NCBI GenBank assembly: GCA_027619675.1
Contig: JAQCHG010000089.1
Span: 1-6,890 of the forward strand
DNA length: 6,890 nt
Source: Cyanobacteriota bacterium
GTDB lineage: Bacteria > Cyanobacteriota > Cyanobacteriia > Phormidesmidales > Phormidesmidaceae
Direction of reading: 5' to 3'
The position numbers were made by a program, and so were the translations under genes. This document shows, one piece after another, positions 1 through 6,070 of the stretch; position 1 is the stretch's first letter, and each line of letters opens with the position of its first letter. Under the pieces are notes generated by a model. The model did no database searches, was not told where the DNA came from, and saw only the letters and a list, made by a program, of their open reading frames with translations.

Positions 1-1781
1 GCCTCAGATGCCCCAGGGGCTTCCCCAAATAGGTCACCCAAATCATTGGCGATCGCCGTTTCTTCTGGAGTCGGGGTTGACTCGCCACCCAAATCACTGA
101 AGAAATCGTCCATGTCGTCTGACGCTTCTGGCGCGGGGGCCTGGGCAGAGGCCGTCAGTAAGTCATCCAGATCGCTGCTGTCAGGGGGGGGCGCGGCAGT
201 CGGTGATGCCCCAACCGCTAGGAGATCATCGAAGTCATCGGTCGTGTCCGGGACTGAGGGCAGGTCATTGCCTATGGATTCGATCTCATCTATGCCGTCC
301 AGGGCAGCTTCGCCAAACAACGCTTCAGTGTCATCTGGGCTGTCGAGAGCGTCTTCGCCGAATAGTGATGCGGAGTCATCTGAGCTGTCCAGAGCGCCTT
401 CGCCAAACAAACTGGCTAACTCTTCCTGGGAGTCCATGGCTCCCCCATCGATCCCATCGTCTTCTTCGGACAGCAGCAGGTCAGAAAAATCACTAGAGAT
501 ATCGATATCCAGGGAATCGCCGTCGCTCCCATCCGCCATGTCCGAGGCTTCCCCCTCTTGCCAAGGGGTATCTAACTCCGCCATTTCCCCTTCAAAGAGA
601 TCGGCTAGGCTGTTCAGCTCTGCCGCGCCCACCTCGGGGCCTTGGGGAGCCGCGTCCAGGGCGGGCTCTTCTGCAGGGGAGTTCGTTGCGCCCAGGTCTG
701 CTTCAGCGAACGCTGCCGCAAAATCGTCGCCAAAGCCCCCATCCTCTGTCCCGGTTATGGCGGGGGTGTTAGCATCGGCAGCGTCCAGCCAAGATAGGTC
801 TTCTGCCGCCTCTGGAGATGGCGTTGCAGCGATCTCTGCATCGGTTCCAAACAGGTCAGCCAGGTCTGTGTCGGCTTCGTCGGGGGCTCCCAAAGCATCA
901 TCCAGGAGGGCATCCAGATCGGCTTCGGTGGGCTCAGGGGCCAAACTGGGCGGCGGTAGCAGCTCTTGCATGGCCGCTGATGGGGTCACGCGATCGCCTT
1001 GACCATTAAGCACCTGCTCTTGGGCCTGCTTCAGGTCCTTAATGACCACCGGGGCCAAGGTGCGATAGGTCTGGTCAGTGTTGCTGACCGCCTGTTGGGC
1101 TGCTTGGGCCAATTCGCACCAAGCCGATAGTTCAAACTGCTCTCCAATTTGTTGGAGGTTGGCACAGATCTGGGCCAAGGTTGCCCGACTGGCGGGAGTA
1201 TCTGCCTGCTTAAACAGGCCCAACATTTCTCGCAAATGCCCAGGGACATCGCTGCGAAACACCAATTTGAGGGCGCTAGCTTCTGTGTGTGGTGTTTGGG
1301 ATTTGGGTGCCGCTGGGGAAGCGATCGCCGGGGATGTGGGGGTGCTGAGGGCAGGGGCGGTTTCAGCTAGGGTGTTGAGGTGGACCTCCAGTTGGCTAAA
1401 GACAGGTTCAATGTCCCCCATCACCTCTTTGGCCTTCTCATCGGTGAGGCCAAAGGGTCCCTGGAGTTCCTCTACGAGGGATTGCAAACCATCGAAGACC
1501 TGCAAAAACATGGACTCCAGGGTGCGATCAGTTTGCACCGGAGCTTCCTTCAGGATTTTGAAGTAGTCTTCGAGGCGGTGGGCAGTGCGCTGTACGCTTT
1601 CAATGCCCAACATGGCTGCCCCGCCCTTAATAGAGTGGGCCGCCCGGAAAACTTCATTGACGGTTTCCGAGTCCTCGATGGTGGCCTGCAAACTCAGCAG
1701 CCCTTGCTCGATGGTATTGAGGTGATCCTTCGCCTCTTCAATGAAGTAGCCGAGGATTCGCTGCTGTTGATCAGGCATCAT
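1..1781 (-). CDS. pilL: CheA-type histidine kinase, N-terminal part (PilL/HmpE-like), cut by window edge
   Basis: This gene encodes the kinase that takes the output of the receptor-CheW array and phosphorylates the CheY/PatA regulators. The window shows residues 1-593. Residues 1-105 are an HPt domain with the phospho-acceptor signature AHSIKGGAAMLG, the acceptor being His49. Residues about 168-262 are a helical segment resembling a degenerate HPt without a His. From residue 265 to the edge there is an acidic low-complexity linker without any Lys or Arg, containing three tandem LFGE repeats. The dimerisation, ATPase, CheW-like and any receiver domains must lie beyond the left edge. Two adjacent ATGs are possible (1781 and 1778); an AAGGGGG Shine-Dalgarno sequence 11 nt upstream favours the first. 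The gene lies 160 nt downstream of the receptor gene on the same strand. The HPt assignment is firm; the symbol rests on locus order and the receptor type, and taxAY or hmpE are equally used names. Confidence 0.9.
   Translation of the reverse strand, partial: MMPDQQQRILGYFIEEAKDHLNTIEQGLLSLQATIEDSETVNEVFRAAHSIKGGAAMLGIESVQRTAHRLEDYFKILKEAPVQTDRTLESMFLQVFDGLQSLVEELQGPFGLTDEKAKEVMGDIEPVFSQLEVHLNTLAETAPALSTPTSPAIASPAAPKSQTPHTEASALKLVFRSDVPGHLREMLGLFKQADTPASRATLAQICANLQQIGEQFELSAWCELAQAAQQAVSNTDQTYRTLAPVVIKDLKQAQEQVLNGQGDRVTPSAAMQELLPPPSLAPEPTEADLDALLDDALGAPDEADTDLADLFGTDAEIAATPSPEAAEDLSWLDAADANTPAITGTEDGGFGDDFAAAFAEADLGATNSPAEEPALDAAPQGPEVGAAELNSLADLFEGEMAELDTPWQEGEASDMADGSDGDSLDIDISSDFSDLLLSEEDDGIDGGAMDSQEELASLFGEGALDSSDDSASLFGEDALDSPDDTEALFGEAALDGIDEIESIGNDLPSVPDTTDDFDDLLAVGASPTAAPPPDSSDLDDLLTASAQAPAPEASDDMDDFFSDLGGESTPTPEETAIANDLGDLFGEAPGASE
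276..410 (-). repeat. Three tandem 45-bp units coding LFGE-type 15-residue repeats in the CheA linker
   Basis: Residues 458-502 of the kinase read LFGEGALDSSDDSAS, LFGEDALDSPDDTEA and LFGEAALDGIDEIES. The units are in frame, each 45 bp, with diverged third positions, so the amino-acid pattern looks maintained rather than freshly copied. Isolated relatives of the motif (DLADLFG near residue 310, SLADLFEGE near 395, DLGDLFGE near 585) are scattered through the same linker. The function is unknown; a hydrophobic pair followed by acidic residues would suit a short linear binding motif, but that is inference. Confidence 0.8.
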
Positions 1782-1792
1782 GGCGGACAGAT

Positions 1793-1799
1793 CCCCCTT
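1793..1799 (-). promoter_or_regulatory. Ribosome binding site of the CheA gene
   Basis: On the minus strand AAGGGGG lies 11 nt before the ATG at 1781 and 14 nt before the ATG at 1778. It is the strongest Shine-Dalgarno match of the internal genes here and it supports the first of the two adjacent ATG codons as the start. Confidence 0.6.
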
Positions 1800-1836
1800 A
1801 TGCTCCGTAAATTAACGTGGCCCTTGGCGGTCATTC

Positions 1837-1867
1837 CTGGGCTAGCTTCTGCGCTACAGTAGCCCAG
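1837..1867. other. Perfect 8-bp inverted repeat between receptor and CheA genes
   Basis: CTGGGCTA (1837-1844) and TAGCCCAG (1860-1867) are exact reverse complements with a 15-nt loop. The element sits near the middle of the 160-nt gap between the receptor stop (1942) and the CheA start (1781). No T-run follows it on either strand, so it is not a standard intrinsic terminator. It could be an mRNA hairpin that protects or separates the two cistrons, or a protein binding site; nothing in the sequence decides this. No convincing -35/-10 pair was seen in the gap. Confidence 0.4.
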
Positions 1868-1941
1868 CTTCAGCAGAATGGACCACTGTTTTGTTTTCAT
1901 TGTGGCTCATCACCCTGTGGCCTGCTGCGCCAGACCCGACG

Positions 1942-4686
1942 CTACCGCCGCTTCCCTGCACCCTCTCCGTCCACCTTGAATCGCTCCACTGAGGTCAGCA
2001 GATCTCGGGCAACCCCCACTAGATTTTGGAGGGAACCCGACACCCGTTGGGATTCTTGGGAGGTTTCCTGGGCGGTCAACTCCACGGATTGCATCACTTG
2101 GGCGACGGTGCGAGAAGTCTCCGTTTGTTCGATGGTGTCGGCGGTGATGGAGCGCACGAGGACATCAATGCGGTTGGAAACCTGAATAATATCCTCCAGC
2201 GATCGCTTCGCCTGCTCCGCCAGTTTGGTCCCCTCAATCACCTGCTGGGTGCCCTCTTCCATGGCCGTCATCACGCCGCCAGTTTCACTTTGAATCTGGA
2301 GGACGATCTGCTCAATTTCCTTAGATGCCTTCGCCGCCCGGTCCGCCAACTGGCGCACCTCATCCGCCACAATGGCAAAGCCGCGACCCGCTTCCCCGGC
2401 CCGAGCGGCCTCAATACTGGCGTTGAGGGCCAGCAGGTTGGTCCGGGAGGCAATTTGGGAAATCAAGGCCACAATCTTGGAAATTTCTTGGGAGGATTCC
2501 GCTAGGCGCTTCACCTTACGTGTGGTTTCAGCCACCGTCTCACGGATCTCCAGAATCCCGGCCACGGTGCGTTCCACCGCCTCTCCCCCCCGCAGGGCAG
2601 TGGCGGAGGCGGACCGGGCCACCTCTTCCGCCTCGCGGGCGCTTTCCGCCACCCGCTGAATGGAGTCGGTCATGACCTGCACCGAGTTCAGGGTGACCGC
2701 CAGTTCCTCCGCCTGCCGCAGGGCATCCCCAGATAGGCTGCGGGCAAAGGATTCATTTTCGGTGGAGGCTTTGCTCACCTGGCGGGCGGCGACACTCACC
2801 TGCTGCACAATTTCCCGCAGGTTTTGAATGGTGAGGTTGAAGGAGTCAGCTACGGCTCCGAGTACGTCAGCGGTGACCTCGGCTTGGACGGTGAGATCGC
2901 CTCGGGCCGCCCCTTCCACGTCGTCAAGCAGGCGAATTACCTGCCGTTGTAGATCCTCTTTGGCCTGTTCTTGTTCTTGGGCCTTGCGCTGGGCCTCGCT
3001 GGTGGTGGTCAAAATCACCCGAGCCATTTGGTTGAAGCTGGAGGCTAATCGGCCAAAATCGTCGTCGGAGTAAACGGTGGCGCGGGCATTGAGGTTGCCC
3101 TGGGTGACGGAGGTGAACTGATCCTGGAGGTTTTCAACGGATTGCTTCACCCGACGGTTGGCAACATACCCGACACCGCTGGCGGTCCCAAAGGCGACAA
3201 TGCCCGCCACCCCAGCCATGGCTGCATGGAGCCGTCGGGGCAGGGGCTCTGCGGAACGGCCCGCTGCCACAAAACTGACCAGGGCCACGGCGATCGCCGA
3301 TGTGATCCCGGCTACCCCGGCCACCATCACCTGTTTGATATCCAGGGAGGCATTTTCTAAGGGGGCCAGCCAGCCCTGTTCAACGGACGGGACCTCCGTT
3401 GTGTCGTCATCCACTTGGGTAAAGGTGGGAATGGCGTCTGAACCGCCACCCGCGATGCTGAAGATTTCTTCGTCCCCTAGGGACTGATCGTTGGGATCGT
3501 TAAGGGAAAAGCCGGAATTCCCGAGGCCACCGCCGACATCATCCGTCGAGCCCAGACCAGAGCCCCCCACCGAGGGGCTGGTGAACCCGGCTGAACTGTC
3601 GGTGAGTTCAAAGTCAGGGAGGCTACCGAGGTCGTCAAATTCGTCAAAATCATCTAGGAAATCAACGTTGCTCTGGCTGTCGGACCCGCTATCGGCGATC
3701 GCGCCATGGCCATTGCCGCTGTAATCCCCATCGCTGAAGGCATCCCCGTAGGGATCACTCCCTAAGTCAGCGGGTTCCGGTGAGAAGACCGTGAGTTCGT
3801 CATCCGCCATTGGCTGCGTATAGGCAGGTCCAGGCTCCGGTTCCATAAAGGCATCATCCGATGCCTCATCAAAAGCCGGGGGCTCACCCATGAAAAAGGT
3901 TTGATCATCTTCCGGTAGGGGGCGATCAGACCCTAGGGTATCGGCCTCGGGATAGGAAGGTATGGCTTCGCTCCCACTGCCCCCCGTGGACAGGTCATCA
4001 AAATCTGAGAAGGGGTCGCCACTGCCGAAATCATCGCTAAAAACCCCCTCAGAGCCTGCTCCGAGGGCAAAGGGATCGTCGTCGCCCCCCGAAGACACGG
4101 CATCCGGCTCGGACACGCTAGGGGCCGCAAACGGATCAGCCCCAAAGGGATTATCCCCACCATCCGCTACGGAAATGGAATCGAAACCTTCGTCAGGGGC
4201 ATCTAACCCAAAGGGATCGCCCCCGCCCAGGGACTCCCCGCTATCGGCATCGGGGAAGGTAAAGGGATCATCATCGGGATTGGTGGCGGCGGTAGCCGAC
4301 TGCCAATCGTCCCCATCGGCCATCAGATCGGGGGTGTCCGCTAGGGTGGCATACAGGTCGTTGTCGTCGCCAGGGGCCGCTTCCTCCGCCCCGTTTTGAC
4401 CACTTGCGTCGGTAAATTGGGTGGCGTAGGCCAACCCATTGTTGGCAAAATCAACGAACTCAGGGTCAGAGGTCACGCCCAAAACCGCTTGATACTGGTC
4501 CCGAGCCACGCCATAGTCCTGAAGGCCATAGCAATAGATATGGCCTTTCAGCAGCAGCACACTGGGGTCAGTGGGATACTCGGCGGCAAGCTCGTCAATG
4601 GCAGCGGCAGCCTCCTCATAGCTCCCCTGCATGTAGGCTCTCTCAGCCTTCTGATATGCTTGAGAGTAGTCAGTACTCGATGCCAT
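1942..4686 (-). CDS. pilJ: Transmembrane methyl-accepting chemotaxis protein with TPR-like and acidic N-terminus (PilJ/HmpD-like)
   Basis: This 914-residue chemoreceptor would control CheA through CheW. In order: residues 1-90 form two TPR-like helix pairs (G21/Y23/A26 and G48/Y51/Y58/A61 style positions); residues about 91-450 are acidic Gly/Ser/Pro-rich low complexity; membrane segments lie at about 452-474 and 486-508; a HAMP domain at about 508-562; a linking coiled coil; a second HAMP-like unit at about 583-635; and the signalling coiled coil to about 905. The hairpin tip carries [29 protein letters not shown] and nearby conserved residues (about 749-780). No GAF, PAS or periplasmic sensor domain is visible, which separates it from the PixJ photoreceptor type. 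The C-terminus ends GKRR, without an NWETF-like tether for methylation enzymes. The ATG is supported by AGGGAG 7 nt upstream. The MCP assignment is certain; pilJ is the best symbol by architecture and context. Confidence 0.93.
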   Translation of the reverse strand: MASSTDYSQAYQKAERAYMQGSYEEAAAAIDELAAEYPTDPSVLLLKGHIYCYGLQDYGVARDQYQAVLGVTSDPEFVDFANNGLAYATQFTDASGQNGAEEAAPGDDNDLYATLADTPDLMADGDDWQSATAATNPDDDPFTFPDADSGESLGGGDPFGLDAPDEGFDSISVADGGDNPFGADPFAAPSVSEPDAVSSGGDDDPFALGAGSEGVFSDDFGSGDPFSDFDDLSTGGSGSEAIPSYPEADTLGSDRPLPEDDQTFFMGEPPAFDEASDDAFMEPEPGPAYTQPMADDELTVFSPEPADLGSDPYGDAFSDGDYSGNGHGAIADSGSDSQSNVDFLDDFDEFDDLGSLPDFELTDSSAGFTSPSVGGSGLGSTDDVGGGLGNSGFSLNDPNDQSLGDEEIFSIAGGGSDAIPTFTQVDDDTTEVPSVEQGWLAPLENASLDIKQVMVAGVAGITSAIAVALVSFVAAGRSAEPLPRRLHAAMAGVAGIVAFGTASGVGYVANRRVKQSVENLQDQFTSVTQGNLNARATVYSDDDFGRLASSFNQMARVILTTTSEAQRKAQEQEQAKEDLQRQVIRLLDDVEGAARGDLTVQAEVTADVLGAVADSFNLTIQNLREIVQQVSVAARQVSKASTENESFARSLSGDALRQAEELAVTLNSVQVMTDSIQRVAESAREAEEVARSASATALRGGEAVERTVAGILEIRETVAETTRKVKRLAESSQEISKIVALISQIASRTNLLALNASIEAARAGEAGRGFAIVADEVRQLADRAAKASKEIEQIVLQIQSETGGVMTAMEEGTQQVIEGTKLAEQAKRSLEDIIQVSNRIDVLVRSITADTIEQTETSRTVAQVMQSVELTAQETSQESQRVSGSLQNLVGVARDLLTSVERFKVDGEGAGKRR
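4009..4275 (-). repeat. Cluster of DPF motifs in the receptor's acidic region
   Basis: Within receptor residues 138-226 the tripeptide DPF occurs five times (F142, F159, F186, F206, F226) and NPF once (F181), mostly preceded by Gly or Asp. A DPY follows at residues 311-313. On the plus strand this shows as repeated aaagggatc-like words. Spacing is irregular, so this is a motif cluster and not a strict tandem array. The residues are seen directly; a binding role is inference. Confidence 0.6.
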
Positions 4687-4693
4687 TTCCTAT

Positions 4694-4699
4694 CTCCCT
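4694..4699 (-). promoter_or_regulatory. Ribosome binding site of the receptor gene
   Basis: AGGGAG on the minus strand lies 7 nt before the ATG at 4686, inside the 46-nt gap after the CheW gene. It supports this start, so that the TPR-like N-terminus belongs to the protein. Confidence 0.65.
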
Positions 4700-4732
4700 G
4701 CCGATAAGCGATCCAAGGTTGTCTGTAGCCCC

Positions 4733-5263
4733 TTAGGCGGCCCAGCGAGCTGAACGTAAAACAGCCACGTGATCCAGTAGGCGAAGCACTTGGTCGGAAT
4801 TTTGTTTGGGGGGCCACTCCCCTTTGAGAAATGGGGCAGCAGCATCAGGGGTTGTCCGAGCCATTTGGAGCTCGTCTAAATCCATCCAGTCCGTACCCAC
4901 GATCTGATTGACGGCTAAGCCTAACATAGTTCCCTGATCTTCGACCGCAATGACGGGGATTTCCGGGCGGTCAGTATTAAGGGGGATGGGATACCCCAGG
5001 AACTGCCCGAGGTCTGCAACCCAAATCACGCGACCCTGCTCGTTTAGGGTACCTAATAGTAGCGGAGATACGTTCGGTACTGCCGTAATGCGATCGGGAG
5101 ACTGCTCGATAATGCGGCGAATTCCCGTGGCAGGCAGGGCAAACTCCTCTCCAGCAGTCACGAAGAAACGTAGATAAAGCTCGCCTTCTGGGGTTTCTAA
5201 CTCTTGCAGTTCAGGGCCTTGATCTTGGCCCTTACCCATAAGGAAGTCAGGATTGCCTACCAT
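4733..5263 (-). CDS. pilI: CheW-like adaptor protein (PilI/HmpC-like)
   Basis: This cytoplasmic adaptor of 176 residues would couple the receptor encoded next to it with CheA. Most of it is one CheW domain (about residues 28-172). Recognisable parts are FALPATGIRRII (41-52), the AVPNVSPLLLG strand and turn (61-71), VIWVADLGQFLG (79-90), and a closing VLRLLDHVAVLRSARW segment (159-174). A 27-residue acidic lead precedes the domain. At the place where the family usually has N-x-R-G, this protein has N74-E75-Q76-G77, so the conserved Arg is replaced by Gln, with an Arg shifted to position 78. The start at 5263 has only a weak AGGT 7 nt upstream; the internal Met9 has no better site. The gene lies 17 nt after the CheY gene and 46 nt before the receptor gene, consistent with one transcript. 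Confidence 0.9.
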   Translation of the reverse strand: MVGNPDFLMGKGQDQGPELQELETPEGELYLRFFVTAGEEFALPATGIRRIIEQSPDRITAVPNVSPLLLGTLNEQGRVIWVADLGQFLGYPIPLNTDRPEIPVIAVEDQGTMLGLAVNQIVGTDWMDLDELQMARTTPDAAAPFLKGEWPPKQNSDQVLRLLDHVAVLRSARWAA

Positions 5264-5280
5264 ACGCTTGACCTGTGGTG

Positions 5281-5649
5281 TTAACCCCTAAGTAACTGTT
5301 TGACGGTACCCACCAGTTCTGTGGGCTGAAAGGGTTTGGCGATGTACGCGTCTGCCCCTTGCTTCATGCCCCAGTAACGATCGAACTCTTCCCCTTTAGA
5401 GGAACACATCACAACGGGTACATCCTGGGTGGATGGATCCGCTTTGAGGCGGCGGCACAGCTCGTAGCCATTCATGCGGGGCATGACGATGTCCAAAACC
5501 ACCAGGTCGGGAGGATGCCCCGATTGAATGTGCTCTAGGGCTTCTAAACCATCGCTGGCGGCAGTGACATCTAAGCCACTGCCCCGCAAGAGTTCAGTAA
5601 TCATTTCCCGCTGGGGGATGCTGTCTTCCACCACTAAAACCATACTCAT
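5281..5649 (-). CDS. pilH: Single-domain CheY-like response regulator (PilH/HmpB-like)
   Basis: This is a 122-residue stand-alone receiver domain without an output domain. The expected residues are present: acidic pair Glu8-Asp9, phospho-acceptor Asp53 in VVLDIVMPRMNGYELC, switch Ser83 after strand 4, and Lys105 in IAKPF. The sequence around 81-100 (CSSKGEEFDRYWGMKQGAD) is a pattern familiar from CheY proteins of cyanobacterial pilus-type chemotaxis loci. It probably receives phosphate from the CheA of the same locus, either as a signal or as a phosphate sink; which one cannot be seen. Two in-frame ATGs (5649, 5643) compete, and neither has a good Shine-Dalgarno (GGGGAG lies about 20 nt or more upstream). 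It is the first gene after a 421-nt gap and probably the first gene of the pilH-pilI-pilJ run. Confidence 0.92.
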   Translation of the reverse strand: MSMVLVVEDSIPQREMITELLRGSGLDVTAASDGLEALEHIQSGHPPDLVVLDIVMPRMNGYELCRRLKADPSTQDVPVVMCSSKGEEFDRYWGMKQGADAYIAKPFQPTELVGTVKQLLRG

Positions 5650-6070
5650 AGTGTTTAACGACTCGCCAAAAGGCTCCCCTGATTCCTACCCCGAAGGTGG
5701 CTTCAAGATAGGGGCTCAGACAGGTGATTAGGACAGCAGCGATGGCCGGGAAGGGCCATCCTGTGACTCTTAAGGTACCCCCAAACTAACGAAACGCTGA
5801 AAGTTTCCACAAATTGCTTTACCTGGTGGCGGTGCTTCCGGCCTTTACCCGTGGGGCATTCGGGATGACATGTTGGGGCCAGCAAGAGGGGGATGTTCGG
5901 CGAACCAGGTTGGGGGAAGACACCGATGTCGATGGGGACTGTCACCAGATAAAGGGGGCAGCGATGGCTGGTTGCTGATCCCATTACCCAACGTTGGAAT
6001 AGGCACAGGGTATCGCAATATTCCGACGAGGACTGCTGGATTGTCCACAGGAATCCGATGTCGGTAGCGG
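5650..6070. other. 421-nt intergenic region between PatA-type and CheY-type genes, probable regulatory leader
   Basis: No reading frame here looks like a protein: the available frames lack good start sites, overlap each other on both strands, and have odd Pro/Cys/His-rich composition. No tRNA T-loop or other RNA gene was recognised. The region holds several small dyads: CCAACGTTGG (5988-5997, perfect palindrome), GTTCG-G-CGAAC (5895-5905), GAAAC-7 nt-GTTTC (5791-5807) and a stronger hairpin at 5733-5764. A weak minus-strand promoter candidate is TTGTGG, 18 nt, TAGTTT within about 5779-5808, with only three of six matches in each box. Since the other gaps of the locus are 17, 46 and 160 nt, a promoter and 5' leader for pilH onward most likely lie here, but no box is convincing. 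Confidence 0.5.
5733..5764 (-). other. Hairpin in the leader upstream of the CheY gene
   Basis: On the minus strand, ACAG-GATGGCC, a 6-nt loop (CTTCCC) and GGCCATC-GCTG-CTGT form a perfect 7-bp GC-rich stem, extended by 4 further pairs across a 4-nt one-sided bulge. It lies about 85 nt before the CheY start. The following sequence (CCTAATCACC) has no T-run, so it is not a classical intrinsic terminator; an mRNA stability or attenuation element is possible. Confidence 0.4.

Noticed and set aside
46..1002. 318-residue plus-strand reading frame opposite the CheA linker
   Set aside because: Its Ser/Pro/Ala-rich product is what the antisense of an acidic, GC-rich low-complexity coding sequence gives; the minus-strand frame continues a genuine CheA with a canonical HPt domain.
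1778..1900. 40-codon minus-strand frame (starting MKTKQWSILLKL) whose TGA overlaps the CheA ATG
   Set aside because: The stop-start overlap is suggestive of coupling, but there is no Shine-Dalgarno before it, the product is not recognisable, and it spans the inverted repeat. Kept only as a weak possibility.
1854..1910. 18-codon minus-strand frame starting MSHNENKTVV
   Set aside because: Too short to support without conservation; it overlaps the 40-codon frame in another phase.
1380..2505. Plus-strand frames of 120-160 residues opposite CheA and the receptor signalling domain
   Set aside because: They are antisense to strongly conserved HPt and MCP domains and have no start-site signals or recognisable domains.
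5871..5937. G-rich tracts on the plus strand as a G-quadruplex
   Set aside because: The four tracts are separated by loops of up to about 20 nt, too long for a confident call.
5923..6063. 9-bp direct repeat ccgatgtcg (5923-5931 and 6055-6063)
   Set aside because: One such repeat is expected with appreciable chance in 421 nt, and it is not part of a longer series.
5703..6067. Short frames on both strands in the 421-nt gap (65-93 residues)
   Set aside because: They overlap each other, are Pro/His/Cys- or Gly-rich, and have no credible ribosome binding site.
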